Assembly: GCA_033239005.1 (NCBI GenBank)
Contig: BSQZ01000014.1
Span: 4,926,001 to 4,990,000 of the forward strand
DNA from: Lamellibrachia satsuma
Taxonomy: Eukaryota; Annelida; Polychaeta; Sabellida; Siboglinidae
DNA length: 64,000 bases
Direction: 5' to 3'
Part shown: piece after piece, positions 18,917-31,266 of the stretch
Layout of the letters: each line of letters starts with the position of its first letter
How positions within the stretch are numbered: position 1 is the stretch's first letter
Translations under genes and position numbers: made by a program
Notes under the pieces: generated by a model
What the model saw: only the letters and a program-made list of their open reading frames with translations
The model's database searches: none
What the model was told of the DNA's origin: nothing

Positions 18917-19015
18917 TGCTCACGGCGTGTACAAAGCAGACTTGTATGCATGGCGGGACCTGCGAAGAAGAAGTGTGCATTTGTACGGCTTTCTACACTG
19001 GTTCAAGTTGTTCAG
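18917..19015 (+). CDS. Exon: EGF-like domain 1
   Basis: Acceptor TTTCTGCAAACAG and donor TTCAG|GTATTG. One complete EGF module with six Cys (TACTKQTCMHGGTC, EEEVCICTAFYTGSSC). Phase 1-1, 33 codons. It is the first exon I can recognise; the signal peptide exon is not found. Confidence 0.7.
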
Positions 19016-19592
19016 GTATTGGATCATGGCGGCTATTCATAGGGTACATCACGCTACTTTTTGACTTTTTTAGACCCTCACTCCTTTGTTGCGCTTCGTA
19101 ACGCCGGCCTGTACACCCCTCTAAGACTACGTTCGTTTTGAGAAACACCACCTCCCCCCGCCCCCACATATTATGCATACATATAGTTTTCACCAAATTG
19201 CCAAACGCTTCGCGCCGCTATAGACTTCATTGATGCATGATAGAGTCAGCATTCCATTTCCGTTCGAATTAAATTGAAATGTATCCTCAAAACTGTCATA
19301 GCAGTTTGATATCGATAACTAGACGAAGAAAATGTTTTTTAGTAACGAACGTAACGATCGACAAGACACCCCCCCCATGTAGCGTTCCATGACGATAAAC
19401 CCAAGCACCCTACCTCCTTAACATGACGTACTGTAAGGTTGGCCCCATGGCATAAAACCCAATATATAATAGTTTTGTTGTATTGTGCAATATGCAAAAA
19501 AAGGAAAACCCGGATAATTAATCGAGTGTAAACCATTTGATAAAACGTGTCATCGTTCAAGAGTGTGTATGACGAAGTATGGTCAATTTCAG

Positions 19593-19793
19593 ATAGGAGG
19601 CATAACTGGGCTCTGAAACAGAGGGCTACGCAGTCTTCAACGAAGCGTCAATCGAAAGCACACAATGCTATTGACGGGAGTTTACATAACTGTGCAGAGA
19701 CAAGAAAAGTAAAGAATCCCTGGTGGAAGGTTAATTTGGGGCATATTCTGCTTGTCCAAGATGTGATAATACAGACAGTCGACAAGGATGCTG
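19593..19793 (+). CDS. Exon: fucolectin (FTP) domain 1, first half
   Basis: Acceptor GGTCAATTTCAG, donor GCTG|GTAAGT. The peptide has the F5/8-type fucolectin start NWALKQRATQSSTKRQ, then AIDGSLHNCAETRK, NPWWKVNLGH and a final strand. Phase 1-1. The usual Arg-x-Asp at the end of the strand is replaced by QTVDKDA. Confidence 0.8.
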
Positions 19794-19928
19794 GTAAGTT
19801 GGTAAACGATGTGGAATGAAATATGTCTTCGGATTTCTAAAATATATTGAATGAGGCAATAACGGTATTGGTGATATAGTACACTGAATGAAATATAGCT
19901 TATTCATAGTCGTTCTTTGCATCGTTAG

Positions 19929-20132
19929 GTGCCAGGCCGAACGATTATGTTATTACCATTAGTAAGTATCACGGACGAGAATGGACGTGTGGGTCACACA
20001 GACCCAACATCTTTGATGGCGAAGTTATGTACTTCAAATGTCGTTCTGGCGTCAAGGGAAGCATTGTGAAGATCGCGTTACATGCCACGGAATATCTTGT
20101 TCTGTGCAAGGTGACCGTCTTTGGTGAAAGAG
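19929..20132 (+). CDS. Exon: fucolectin (FTP) domain 1, second half
   Basis: Acceptor TGCATCGTTAG, donor AGAG|GTGAGA. Contains VITISKYHGREWTCG, YFKCRSGVKGSIVKIALHAT and the terminal strand LVLCKVTVFGER, as in tachylectin-4/fucolectin modules. Phase 1-1. Confidence 0.8.
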
Positions 20133-20526
20133 GTGAGATTAAATTGCGACTGCTACGTGTAAGATAAAACGTACTTTATTCATAGAACCGATCAGGCAAT
20201 TAAGTATTGTTATTTTAGGGAAAGACAGTACCCTCAAGGAGTACAGACATTTGGATTTGATTGTAGTTTTTAATAGTACATTTGTTTTACAACATTCTGA
20301 CAGCATCGCAGTTACACATGTGGGGCGGAGTGGTTGGAATATGTGACTTAGTCAGCTAATATAATTAACTGATATATCAAGACTACACATACATTTATAT
20401 AAAGAATCATAATACAGAGTAGCAGCATTGTACATCAAGAATATTGCATATATACACAAAAAACGTTATTGTTATATGCAATGTGTTGTCTATTTTTAAT
20501 ACACTTTGACAACGGAATTTTTTCAG

Positions 20527-20739
20527 CAAACACGTTGAATTGGGCACTCAATCAGAAAGCCACACATAGTTCGACTCAGGGTAATCTGGGAGCAGACAAG
20601 GCAGTTGACGGCAACTATGATGGTTATTATCCGGCCTGCTCAGAAACTAAGAAGAGTACAAACCCATGGTGGCAAGTGCAGTTAGAAAATGAAATCGAGG
20701 TGCAAGAAGTGACCATTATAAACCGTGCTGATTGTTGTG
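20527..20739 (+). CDS. Exon: fucolectin (FTP) domain 2, first half
   Basis: Acceptor GGAATTTTTTCAG, donor TGTG|GTAAGT. Contains LNWALNQKATHSSTQG, KAVDGNYDGYYPACSETK, NPWWQVQLENEIEV and ends VTIINRADCC, the conserved Arg-x-Asp-Cys-Cys of fucolectins. Phase 1-1. Confidence 0.85.
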
Positions 20740-20849
20740 GTAAGTGCAAAAGTTCAAACAACACAACTGAAATGGGACCATTATTTAAAACAAAATATTA
20801 TTATCTGTAGCACCATACCACTTTCATTTTCAAACATATTTACATTTAC

Positions 20850-21035
20850 CCATGACATTCACAACCATGATGCAAGACAACTTAGTTATATACGTCCGAT
20901 AAGTAGTCCTACTGTAAGATCATCGAACAGTATATTATGTAAAGGTCTTCCACATTATATTAAAAATAAACCTAATATAAACAGTTTTGTATATGCATTA
21001 AATACACGTGTTTTAAGTGAATATGACCACTGAAA
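20850..21035 (+). pseudogene. LINE reverse-transcriptase C-terminal remnant
   Basis: In the plus frame: HNHDARQLSYIRPISSPT, then SSNSILCKGLPHYIKNKP and a short tail. This is the pattern of the last domain of several animal LINEs (Arg-x3-Leu ... Gly-Leu-Pro-x2-Ile-Lys). Short and without other LINE parts, so probably a truncated fragment. Confidence 0.4.
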
Positions 21036-21225
21036 TTAATATCTTAATTAATATCCACCGTCTTTTTATATTATTTCATTTACGATGATTCAATTGTATT
21101 ACCTCTAAGTAAGGTAATTTTACCTAATGTTGCCTGTGTTTGTACCTTAGCTTGTTGTATGTTGCACAACTTATTATTTATCATTCTAATGATTACCATG
21201 GGCTGACAGCTATCAGTTATATATA

Positions 21226-21622
21226 CTAGGAAAAATGCCCGTCCCCAGGACGGGACATACACACCAAGCAACCTAGTCGATGTTATGTACAATGTACGTG
21301 TGTTTTCTACAATAATTAATATAAACCGCCCAGATGGCGCTACGTTTTCTCAAAAGGTTTACGTACCGAAGTATTAGCCGCGCGTGCGCGTGGTTTTTGC
21401 GATTGTTTTAAGTAACGTTTTACGTAGCAAACATTTGATTTACCGTAAAAGCCACTAAGAACCCTTGATTTACGCGGTAATTTGAAAAAAATAAAGGCGT
21501 TACGTTTCATTCGTGGGTTCGTAGATTAATCCCTGACAGTTTGACATTCGAGGTGCAAGCCGTCTAGGAGGAAAACGTTATCATAACCACAAACAAACAT
21601 ACGCTAGCTTGATAATATTAGA
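21226..21622 (-). mobile_element. Non-autonomous Helitron-like element, copy 1 (397 bp)
   Basis: Read on the minus strand it starts TCTAATATTATCAAGC at 21622 and ends with a hairpin CCCGTCCTGGGGACGGG, seven bases, and CCTAG at 21230-21226. The flanking bases are A before and T after, as expected for Helitron insertion between A and T. A diverged second copy is at 31267-32017. No ORF of note. Confidence 0.6.
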
Positions 21623-21775
21623 TATCCAACCGCAATTGTTTTCCGCTACAATTATACTTGCCTAACTGGTTACAGCAATATGGTTCCGATGTTAACATGA
21701 AACTATATTACTAAGTACCTGTAGCCCACTACTGTTCAGCGAAGATAATCTCGTAATCTTGTATTTTCATTTTAG

Positions 21776-21982
21776 GAAATCGTCTTCATGACGCTCATGT
21801 TTCTGTGAAATCGATGAAAGGCTATATTGAGACGTGTTTCCAAGACACAGGACCTTTGGCGACTGGCATCAATGTGTCATATGTATGCTATAAAGAGCTG
21901 ATTGGTGTTTCTGTACAAATTCAAGTACCTGGGTATACAGAGATACTGGCACTATGCGAAGTGGAGATTTATGGCATCAAAG
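21776..21982 (+). CDS. Exon: fucolectin (FTP) domain 2, second half
   Basis: Acceptor TTTTCATTTTAG, donor AAAG|GTTACA (weak). Starts [11 protein letters not shown], so the Arg-x-Asp-x4-Arg motif is restored across the intron. Ends with [12 protein letters not shown]. It lies about 1 kb downstream of its partner because a Helitron-like element and a LINE remnant sit in the intron. Confidence 0.8.
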
Positions 21983-22036
21983 GTTACAGTATAATTTTGC
22001 AGACTATACACGAAAGCGCACTGTAGGTTATAGTAA

Positions 22037-22157
<121 letters not shown>

Positions 22158-22331
22158 GAAAGCATGTTTACATGTTCACGGACAACCAATGAGGTTTCTC
22201 ACGCAAAATTACTGGGTAAAAGCTACGTAACTGTTAACAGGCCTTATCGAAACGTATCGGTTTATAAGTATTCACACAAACCAAACAGGAATAGCTACAA
22301 CTTACCCCGCTACAAATAGCTCTGGTTTTGC

Positions 22332-22709
<378 letters not shown>

Positions 22710-22789
22710 AAATGTTATATCCACATATTTAATTTTCTGTTCGATCTCTGATCCGATCAAAACATTGGGTGAATATGCTATATATGTAG

Positions 22790-22894
22790 GTTTCTGTCGG
22801 AGTAATCCCTGCCTGAATGGAGGATTTTGTGACGTCACGGGAGACTCGTACTACTGCAACTGTCAGAATCAACACTTTGGACCCCACTGTGAAC
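22790..22894 (+). CDS. Exon: EGF-like domain 2
   Basis: Acceptor TATATATGTAG, donor GAAC|GTAAAT. Six-Cys module (FCRSNPCLNGGFCD, YYCNCQNQHFGPHCE). Phase 1-1. The acceptor is immediately after a large TA microsatellite. Confidence 0.8.
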
Positions 22895-23864
22895 GTAAAT
22901 ATATAACACGTGTATATTTCTACGCGCAGGCACGCATCCACGCACGCACGCACTGTTTTGATATGATTCGTGTCCGAGATGATTCGCCGAGACGTTTCTT
23001 AAGCAATACGATTTGTTCCCGAGTATTTTCTTACCCAGCATATCAGATTACATAGAACTGTGCATACAAAGTAATACTGTCGTATTTTAAAAACGCAACT
23101 TGTTGAAGGAAACCAAAATATGCAAGTTAAGCTTGTAGAAATTAAGTTACGTTATTGCTAAATTAAATTGATAATTATCCATTTCTTACACCAGTTCACG
23201 ACAATGAGACCATTAAAACATATTATCAAACTTAGTGACATGAATTGCCAATAACGACACACCCGCATCATGCTTAAATCGAAGTTGTGGAGCGTTATTA
23301 TAAGCGTATAAACATTTTAATTGAGCATTGTAATAAGTATTACTTGTAGTGGAATTTTTAATCTTCCATTGTTATGTTCAACAATGGCTTAGAATGGTTA
23401 CATGTTATTTTGGAAAATGATAATGAAAATAACACTACCATTTCAGAGTAGCTAATGCAAACTGGACTAATTAATTGTGAATTATGGATACTGTACAGCC
23501 GCTCCGCTGTATTAGTAAAGTGTCACCCAAGTAACATATATGAAACATCTCGATTACGAATTGTTTTGATTATCTTAGCTGCGAATCGCTTTCCAAACGC
23601 CACACATAATACAAGTCTTCTGTAGATGTCAGTATAACCACGCACGCACGTATGCACGCACGCACACATATACCACAAACATATACATATCATCACGTGT
23701 AATAGCATACATTAAAACTACACGCATGCACGCACGCACGCACGCACGCATGCACGCACGCACATATACATGTTTAAGATAAAGTGCATTGTATAGTGTG
23801 TTGCATGGAAAACAAATCTGGACTATTAACACATGTCAAATCAATGTTTGCTTGAATTGTGTAG

Positions 23865-23975
23865 ACTTCAATGCGTGTTTGAGTAACCCGTGCATGAATG
23901 GCGGTAGTTGCGATGGGTATGGAATAGACTACAAGTGCACCTGCAGGGAAACTTACACTGGATCAAACTGTAACC
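23865..23975 (+). CDS. Exon: EGF-like domain 3
   Basis: Acceptor GAATTGTGTAG, donor AACC|GTAAGC. Six-Cys module (NACLSNPCMNGGSCDG, YKCTCRETYTGSNCN). Phase 1-1. The following 4.4-kb intron holds the CR1-like LINE. Confidence 0.82.
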
Positions 23976-24363
23976 GTAAGCATTTCTATTAATCGCTAAT
24001 GTTTACAAACAAACTACATTGTATAATAGTCGTTACCCGGAATATCATGTTTCGTTCGCTAGACGGCATCCATTTGTAATCGGAACGCATCGCGGGATCG
24101 ATTGTCGACGGAAGTACAACTCGTCAAATTAGGAAGTCGGAAAGAAGTAGTTTCAGCAAAGAACACCGCGTAACAACAATAACGTTTACTGATATTAAAC
24201 AGAAATCAGAAGAAAAAAATCGTCTGATGTGCCGTTTGAATAACTTCGAACGTGATTGATCATTTAACAAGATTTAACAAGATTGCCATCTCGAACAACA
24301 AGTTCCAGACGGCAAGTGGACAAGGAAGCCATTGGCTTATCGAGAGTCCAACAATTTTCTCAT

Positions 24364-26430
24364 CTATGTGTAGCCCGCCCTTATCAGATATCTGTCAATT
24401 CTATTTTTAAACATATTCACACTACTAGCATTAACACAATCGTTTGGCAGTTTGTTCCATTCATTTATCACCCTCTGTGAGAAAGAGTACTTTCTCATAT
24501 CCAACCTACACTGCTCCTTAACTAATGCTGCTTTGTATCCTTTGGTTCTACTGCCTTCTTTAAGTTTGAACATATTCCTATCAACATCCTCATAACCGTT
24601 CACTATTTTAAACACTTCTATTTGGTCTCCTCTTAGTCTCCTGGTCTCTAGTGTTGTCAAACCACACTGTAATAAGCGACTTTCGTAACTAAGGTCTCTT
24701 AATTCTGGAATCATCTTAGTTGCTCTTCGTTGTATTCTTTCTAGCTTATCTATGTCTTTTTTACGATATGGCCTCCATGCTTGAATACAATATTCCAAAT
24801 GTGGTCTAACTATTGCTTTGTACAGGGGTACAATTATATGTTTCTCCTTATATGTGATAGTTCTCCTAATTATCCCTAGAATTTGATTTCCTTTCGAAGC
24901 AGCAATCCCACATTGCTCTGAAACTTTCATGTCAGCATTAAATGTTACTCCTAAATCCTTTTCTTGTGTGGTTCTACCTAGTACAGCATCCCCCATTTTA
25001 TATTCCTCATCCACATTTCCATGTCCTATGTGTATACATTTACACTTCCCAAAATTGAATAACATTTGCCATTTTTCTGACCATTTAACTAATTTTTCCA
25101 GATCATCATGTAAATTTTGTTTCTCTGTATCATTAGTAACCTTTCTGAATACTTTTGTGTCATCTGCAAATTTGAGTACTTTGCTAGATATGTCATCCTC
25201 CAAATCATTTATATATATATATTAAAAACAGTATAGGGCCTAATACTGATCCCTGTGGTACCCCACTCAAAACCGATTTCCAGTTTGAAATCTCGCCATC
25301 TACTATTACTCTCTGTCTTCTGTGTGTAAGCCACTTTTCTATCCAGTTGATTACATCATTGCCTATGCCATGGGCTTTTAGTTTAAGTAACAATCTTTGA
25401 TGTGGCACTTTATCGAAAGCTTTCTGAAAATCTAAGTAGACAACATCCACTGGTGACCCGTCATCTACCCACTTTGTAATTTCTTCTAAAAAACATAAGA
25501 GATTGGTTAGACATGACCTTGCTTTTAGGAATCCATGTTGAGATGTATTTATTAATTTATGTTTTACGAGGAATTCCACCATGTGGTCTCCAATTAATGT
25601 TTCGAGTAATTTACATACAACTGATGTTAAACTCACTGGTCTGTAATTTTCTGGCTTCTTCCTCGATCCCTTCTTAAATAGCGGCGTAATGTTTGCTTCT
25701 TTCAATTCTGAAGGAACTATTCCTTCTTCTAGTGACAAGTTAAATAAGTTTGCAAGTGGTGTTCTAATTTGATCAACAATATCCTTTAGCAGTTTTGGTG
25801 GTATCCCATCAACTCCAGGTGATTTATTATCTTTCATCTTCTTAATTTTCTTTGCTATCATTTCAGGAGTTACAAATAACTGCACTAAATGTTCTGATTT
25901 ATTGCCCTCAAATTTAGTCAATGGAACTGGACGTGAGCTGATATCTTCTGTGGTAAAAACTGAACTGAAATACTCATTCACGACCTCTGCCATTTGGAAC
26001 CCATCTGAAATTATGTTTTCACTGTTGTTTTCCAGTGATCCGACCTTATCTTGAACTTTCTGTTTACTCCTTACATAAGCATAGAAACTCTTGCTGTCAT
26101 TTTTTATATTACCTGCCAATTTTTTTCAAATGTTCTTTTAGATTTTCTAATTTCAGTTGTAGCTAGGTTAAGTACCTCTTTGTAGTTTGTGTAGTCTTCT
26201 ACATTTCCAGTGTGTTTATAGACCCTCCACAGCATCTGTTTGTGAGCAATTTTTCTAATAGCTTCCTTTGACAGGTGTTTTTTCCTGGATCCTTTCCCTT
26301 GTTTTCTTAATAGAATAAATTTCTCAATAATGCCCTCAATCTCATATTTTAAACAAGTCCAGCATTCTGTTGCTGTCTTGTTCTTCAGCAAGTTATTCCA
26401 ATCTATATTTGCTAGATATGTTCTCATCAC
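24364..26430 (-). pseudogene. LINE ORF2 reverse transcriptase, split by frameshifts
   Basis: Three overlapping open segments (26430-26104, 26119-25205, 25203-24364) make one RT: PGVDGIPPKLLKDIV, YRPVSLTSVVCKLLE, VVYLDFQKAFDKVPHQRLL, LSGVPQGSVLGPILFLIY, then the FADDTKVF catalytic block in the next segment and a C-terminus with LEYCIQAWRPYRKKDIDKL. Frameshifts occur near 26,110 and at a short TA repeat near 25,205-25,222, just before FADD. Confidence 0.82.
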
Positions 26431-26431
26431 T

Positions 26432-27140
26432 TTATATTTGCCTTTGTTGAAGTTCCTCCTCCATTATTTTTTTATATGTATTCCCTGTCTTTACTTTTAT
26501 ATTAAAATGGATTTGGTTATGGTCACTTGAACCCAAGGGTTCGTGTACTTTAACATTGTCAACTAATTCATTTTGAGAAGACAAAATTAAATCTAACACA
26601 TTCCCACCTCTGGTTGGTTCCAAGACATGTTGAGTAAGGAAACAATCCTGTGTTAGAAGTAGAAACTGATGGTCGTCACCTCCAGCACTCTCTGATGATT
26701 CCCATTGTATATGGCCATGGTTAAAATCACCCATTATAACACATTCTCCCTTGCTCACCTCCCTTATCGCCTTTTGTAATTTCACATATTCCTCTTGTCC
26801 TATGTTAGGACTACGATAAACTACTCCTATTGTTAATGTTGAGTTCCTGGTAACTATGTTGCACCAAATTGCTTCCACACTATCTGCTTCACTTTTCAGT
26901 GTAATTTCATATGCTTGGATAGATTCTTTAATATACAAAATTACTCCACCTCCCGTTCTTTCTCGTCTATCCTTCCTAAACATTACATAGCCTGTCAGTG
27001 CTAACTCAGCATCTACTATATCTTCATTTGCCCATGATTCTGTGATGCCTATTACATGAGGATCAATATCTGCTACCATAATGTCTAACTCACTTTTTTT
27101 ATTTACTATGCTCCTGGCATTTAAGCATACACATTTAAGT
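26432..27140 (-). pseudogene. LINE ORF2 endonuclease domain
   Basis: Open from the CVCLNARSIVNKKSELDI segment near 27,140. Then IDPHVIGITESWANEDI, GGGVILYIKESIQAYE, VVYRSPNIGQEEY, CVIMGDFNHGHIQWES and LGSSDHNQIHFNI: the catalytic Asn, Glu, Asp-x-Asn and Ser-Asp-His of AP-type endonucleases. A frameshift separates it from the next part at about 26,432. Confidence 0.78.
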
Positions 27141-27231
27141 TCATAGTCTGAAATTATTGGTGAACATTTCTTTGGATGTGTATTTGTAGTAGTACTCCTT
27201 TGAGTTTTCTCTGTCAGTTCCCCCTGCGCAT

Positions 27232-27957
27232 CTAGTTTAAAGAATTTATGGTACCTGTGCCCTCGTCGACAACTCTGACAAACTCACACCCAAGAACTGC
27301 AGCGCCCTTCCCTGTCAGATGAAGTCCATCTCTCATGAAAAAGTCACCTCTTCCCACAAAGTTTAACCACATGTCTACGAAGCCTACTCCCTCCTCCATA
27401 CATACCTTCTGTACCTGTGTGTTGATCGCCATCCTTCTACAGTTCCTATATTACTCACCCCTGCCTCCCATTATTGGTAATATCCCCGACAATACGATCT
27501 GCTCAACTCGTGCCTCTTTAAGTGTCTTGATCAACCTCCTGTACTTACCAACGATGGCTGACGTTCCCTCCTTCTCTGCATTGTTCGTTCCCACATGCAC
27601 GAGAACAGCACCTCCCTTGCCACCACCCATGACCTGTCCTGCCTTCTCTGCTATATCCTCTACTTTTGCCCCTGGTAGGCATACTGTTATGTCATCTCCT
27701 CTATTTACAATTTTATCCACTTTCCTAATGATGGAATCCCCCATAAATCCCCGGGCTTTCCTCGCTTTCCCCTGTGATACTACATCAGCAAAGCTCCTTT
27801 CCTGTTGCACACTACTAGTATGCCCCCTTTCTCTCATATCATCAACCTTTACTGTCTTACCACCTGGCAATCCCTCTCCATTCACCCGCTTACCTCTCTT
27901 TTGTTGCATTCTCTGCCTTCTGTCATCTTTCTTCTTCTTACCAGCTTTCTCCCTCAC
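27232..27957 (-). pseudogene. LINE ORF1 with SGNH/GDSL esterase-like domain
   Basis: A basic N-terminus (EKAGKKKKDDRRQRMQQK) is followed by MGDSIIRKVDKIV (the GDS-type block), VLVHVGTNNAEKEG (the GTN block), and after an in-frame TAA at 27453-27451 by FFMRDGLHLTGKGAAVLG (the Asp-x-x-His block). So all esterase blocks are present but one codon is a stop. The frame continues upstream into four 27-bp minisatellite copies (GGETEES repeat) at about 27980-28075 without an ATG. Confidence 0.75.
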
Positions 27958-28385
27958 ATTGCCACTGCTCTCCTTGTTCTCCTCGGTCTCACCACCTCTG
28001 CTTTCTTCGGTCTCACCACCTCTGCTCTCCTCGGTCTCACCACCCCTGCTCTCCTCGGTCTCACCACCTCATCATGCGTTGGCATAGATACGCGATTGTT
28101 TCATTGCACTGCAAACTGTTCGCTCGAGCTACGTCTTGCACTTCCGTCGAAAATGTCACGCGATTTAAACTTTATGCTAGTAATACATTATGCACCAGAG
28201 GCGCCCGGGGTATTCTGGGTAGCGTCTATGGTGTATAATAGTTGTCCAGTTTCATTCTTGTTACGCTGTAAGATTTAACATTGTCAGAAGTTGAATGTAT
28301 GCATTCATGTATACATGCATGCATGCACGCATGCATGTTGGCAGTTTCATAAGTCATATTGCTTGTTGGTTCTCTCTGAAAACAG

Positions 28386-28496
28386 TGTTCACAACATGTG
28401 ATGACAATCCATGTGAGAATGGCGCGACCTGCAAACAAGGAGAACAATATGGCGAGTGCATATGTCCGATATTCTACAGTTGTCCAGTATGTGCAG
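28386..28496 (+). CDS. Exon: EGF-like domain 4, slightly degenerate
   Basis: Acceptor CTCTGAAAACAG, donor GCAG|GTATTG. TTCDDNPCENGATCKQ, then GECICPIFYSCPVCAG; the last Cys spacing departs from the standard EGF pattern and there is one extra Cys. Phase 1-1. Confidence 0.72.
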
Positions 28497-28546
28497 GTAT
28501 TGTGTGAACTATTGATACATTGCTTATCTGAACTTAGAGTGTGTTG

Positions 28547-28610
28547 CTGAGTCGGTGCGTGCGTGCGTGTGTGCGTGCGTGCGTGCGTGTGTGCCTGTGT
28601 GTGTGTGGAA
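28547..28610. repeat. (CGTG)n/(GT)n microsatellite
   Basis: Short GTGCGTGCGTGCG and GTGTGT stretch 50 bp after the EGF4 donor. Similar CACG/GCGT runs occur at about 23640-23765, 30780-30835, 37735-37797, 45750-45810 and 49965-50030. Confidence 0.85.
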
Positions 28611-28748
28611 TGAAAACAACCAAAGATAACGCTATTGCCCATTTCATCGATTTCTCTAGCGATTGTTCAATCGCTCTTCAACTAATTAACGTTCATCGGA
28701 TACACGTATCCTGGATGCACACATATGACGCAGTTTACCTTATTTCAG

Positions 28749-28955
28749 ACATAGAGAAGAACTGGGCTCTAAAACAGAAGGTTGCACAATCAACGACACT
28801 CATCGGATATCAAGCTGATTATGCAGTAGATGGCATTGCAGATATTGGCATAAATAGTGCTTATTCTCAAACGGATACAGAAGACGCGCCTTGGTGGAAG
28901 GTTTATTTGCAGCACATTATGCTGGTTCACGAAGTAGCCATTCTAAATTGCGGTG
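28749..28955 (+). CDS. Exon: fucolectin (FTP) domain 3, first half
   Basis: Acceptor CCTTATTTCAG, donor GGTG|GTGAGT. NWALKQKVAQSTTLIG, YAVDGIADIGINSAYSQT, PWWKVYLQHIMLVHEV, ending AILNCG without the Arg-x-Asp of sugar-binding members. Phase 1-1. Confidence 0.8.
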
Positions 28956-29141
28956 GTGAGTTGCTAATCGAAGTATTTAGTACAATTTCCATGCGACTAA
29001 TTTAAATTGAACGAAGTTGAGATTATTGTGAAAGGTAATTTTTTATGTAACCAAAAGTTCGTTTAATATCATCGTTAGTTCGTTTGTTATCGTCGTAAGT
29101 TCGTTTGTTATCACCATCAGTTCGTTGGTTATCATCGCCAG

Positions 29142-29345
29142 GTAATAAGTTGCACGACTTTGATATTACTATTGGTCACTATCACGGGAAAACGCACACG
29201 TGCGGACCACAACGGAACCACATGACTACAGGCGAAACGAGACATATCATATGTGGCGCTGATATCAAGGGAAGTGTTGTGAAGATCACAATGTACGCCA
29301 GGGGACATCTTTCTCTATGCGAGGTGGCTGTTCATGGTACACGAG
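29142..29345 (+). CDS. Exon: fucolectin (FTP) domain 3, second half
   Basis: Acceptor TATCATCGCCAG, donor CGAG|GTAAGA. NKLHDFDITIGHYHGK, THTCGPQRNHM, IKGSVVKITMYARGHLS and the terminal LCEVAVHGTR. Phase 1-1. Very like the FTP1 second half, suggesting tandem duplication. Confidence 0.8.
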
Positions 29346-29359
29346 GTAAGATCATCTAG

Positions 29360-30320
29360 GAAGTGCATTAACTTATTAATATTACCCGTTTCATCAACGT
29401 TATCCATTTCGAGCGCATGTCACATGTAATACATTTCAGTGGTGTGTTCTTGAGTTGTGGGTCACGAACTGTTACGTTATGTTTATTGCATGGCTGATAC
29501 ATCTATCCAGTGTACGGATATGTTTGTACCTGTCTCTGTCCATCAGCAGTATATCGTTTGTTGTTGAAACGCAGTATTGTTTTCATGCTTTGTCTTGGTT
29601 GTCCTTCTGCTTGCCTCGTGTGACTGTATTATAACCAGTATCACCTAGTCGATCCTGGAGTTGTAGACATATTGGTGTCACATGACTGAAGCAATTGCAT
29701 ATACGTATTTCAACGTGGGTGATGTAAACACATAATTTATATGCACCAAATTGTTCTTTATGCAGTGGTTCACTGGGTATCCCGTTTATTCACTAGCATT
29801 AAATATTCACCAAATATGACTTCAAGTTGACAATTTAAAAAGCTCCCAATTTCAAGCTGTTACCTTTCTATGCATGTTTACACATGCATAACTGCTTACT
29901 GTCCACTAGTACACTTGGCTGCAAATTGCCAGCCCCAAATGTTTAGTTTAGACAGATATTTGCAGAAGGCATCATTAGCTATCAATTTATCATTGCACCA
30001 ATACGCATTTCACTTGGTATGGCTTATATTCTTCCTCCCATTCACACATGACTGAACCTGACCCCTTTCACGCTATTGACTGCAGGCCAGGTGGTACAGA
30101 TAACATAACATGGAGGATAAATAAATATATAAACCAATACAACATTTATATGAACTCTTAATTGAGAGGCCATTGTAAATGTGTTAATTAAATAAAACTA
30201 AATTACCCCTTTTGATAACATTAATTAAAGTTAAATTAAACTTGCTTTTTTGGTAATATTAATCAATTAACTTATTTTAATCGAATTAATTCCATTAACA
30301 AATTAACATTGCAATTAATG
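29360..30320. other. Intron, nothing recognised
   Basis: AT-rich intron between the FTP3 and FTP4 exons, with AATTAA-rich tracts at about 30160-30310 and no ORF or repeat family I can name. Confidence 0.4.
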
Positions 30321-30331
30321 ATTTCTTTTAG

Positions 30332-30547
30332 AAAATACGGTGAACTGGGCTCTTGGGCGACCGACTAAACAAAGCGATACTTTTAAAAAACAACACTCTG
30401 ACAAAGCTGTAGACGGCATTTATGATGCTTACTTCCCATCATGCGCTGAAACGAAGCCAGGGAGCCGAGACCGTTGGTGGAAAACTAGATTATTGCATGA
30501 AATCGAGGTGCAAGAGGTGGTCGTCACTAATCGTGATGACTGCTGCG
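30332..30547 (+). CDS. Exon: fucolectin (FTP) domain 4, first half
   Basis: Acceptor ATTTCTTTTAG, donor TGCG|GTAAGT. VNWALGRPTKQSDTFKKQ, KAVDGIYDAYFPSCAETK, WWKTRLLHEIEVQEV and NRDDCC at the end. Phase 1-1. Closest to the FTP2 first half. Confidence 0.82.
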
Positions 30548-30886
30548 GTAAGTCTCAAAGGAAGTGTGGGATGCTCTAGTCACCTGCTGCCATTCTGCGT
30601 GACGGTTACTGGATTTGGCATTTTCAATATTTTGTTCACGTAGTCTATTGGCTAGCATTATAGTGAATGCCAATAGTAATAGTACATTAAAACTTACCTG
30701 GCAAAATTGCCTTGACGCTTTGCCAGCATGCGCTGAAAAGATTTTCCATGAAGTCTTTGTGTTTTGTGTGTGAGTGTTTGCGTGCGTTTGTGTGTGTCTG
30801 TGTGTGTGTGTGTTCGTTTGTGTGCGTGCGTGCGTACGTTGTGTGAAAAATATATGTTTGATGGCTGTTTGAACGGCATGTTATAG

Positions 30887-31099
30887 AGGAGCATCACCAC
30901 GACATTCGTATTTCTGCAATTCGAATTAATGGCAATGCAATGGTATGTGTACAAGACACGGGGATTGTTCCGTTAGGCTCGACCATGTTTTATATATGCG
31001 ACAAAGAGGTGCTGGGACTCTATGTTAAGATTGAAATACAACATGGTAAGCCCTTGGACAGATTGACACTGTGTGAAGTGGAGGTCTATGGTATTGAAG
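30887..31099 (+). CDS. Exon: fucolectin (FTP) domain 4, second half
   Basis: Acceptor GCATGTTATAG, donor GAAG|GTAAGT. EEHHHDIRISAIRING, VPLGSTMFYICDKEVLGL and LTLCEVEVYGIE. The basic residue that ends the Arg-x-Asp-x4-Arg motif is His here. Phase 1-1. Closest to the FTP2 second half. Confidence 0.8.
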
Positions 31100-31266
31100 G
31101 TAAGTGTATGTTGGTATTGCTTGCTTTCATACGTTAACAGTTTAGCGTGGATTTGTATACAGTGGAACTTCGTTATCCAGAACGCAGATAATCAGGAAAC
31201 TTCGGCATCCGGACATCATTTCTCGTAAAAGTAATTTCCAAACGCTAATTTACCTCATTAAACGTA

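Larger units (their letters stand above)
24258..28080 (-). mobile_element. CR1-like LINE, nearly full length, inactivated
   Basis: Minus-strand non-LTR retrotransposon in the intron between EGF3 and EGF4. From right to left: a minisatellite-containing ORF1 start, an SGNH esterase-like ORF1, an apurinic endonuclease, reverse transcriptase, and a 3' tail with TTGTTAAATC repeats at about 24258-24285. Esterase ORF1 is typical of CR1-clade elements. The 5' end near 28080 seems truncated. Pieces of the same family recur at 41.2-42.7 and 46.1-46.97 kb. Confidence 0.8.
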
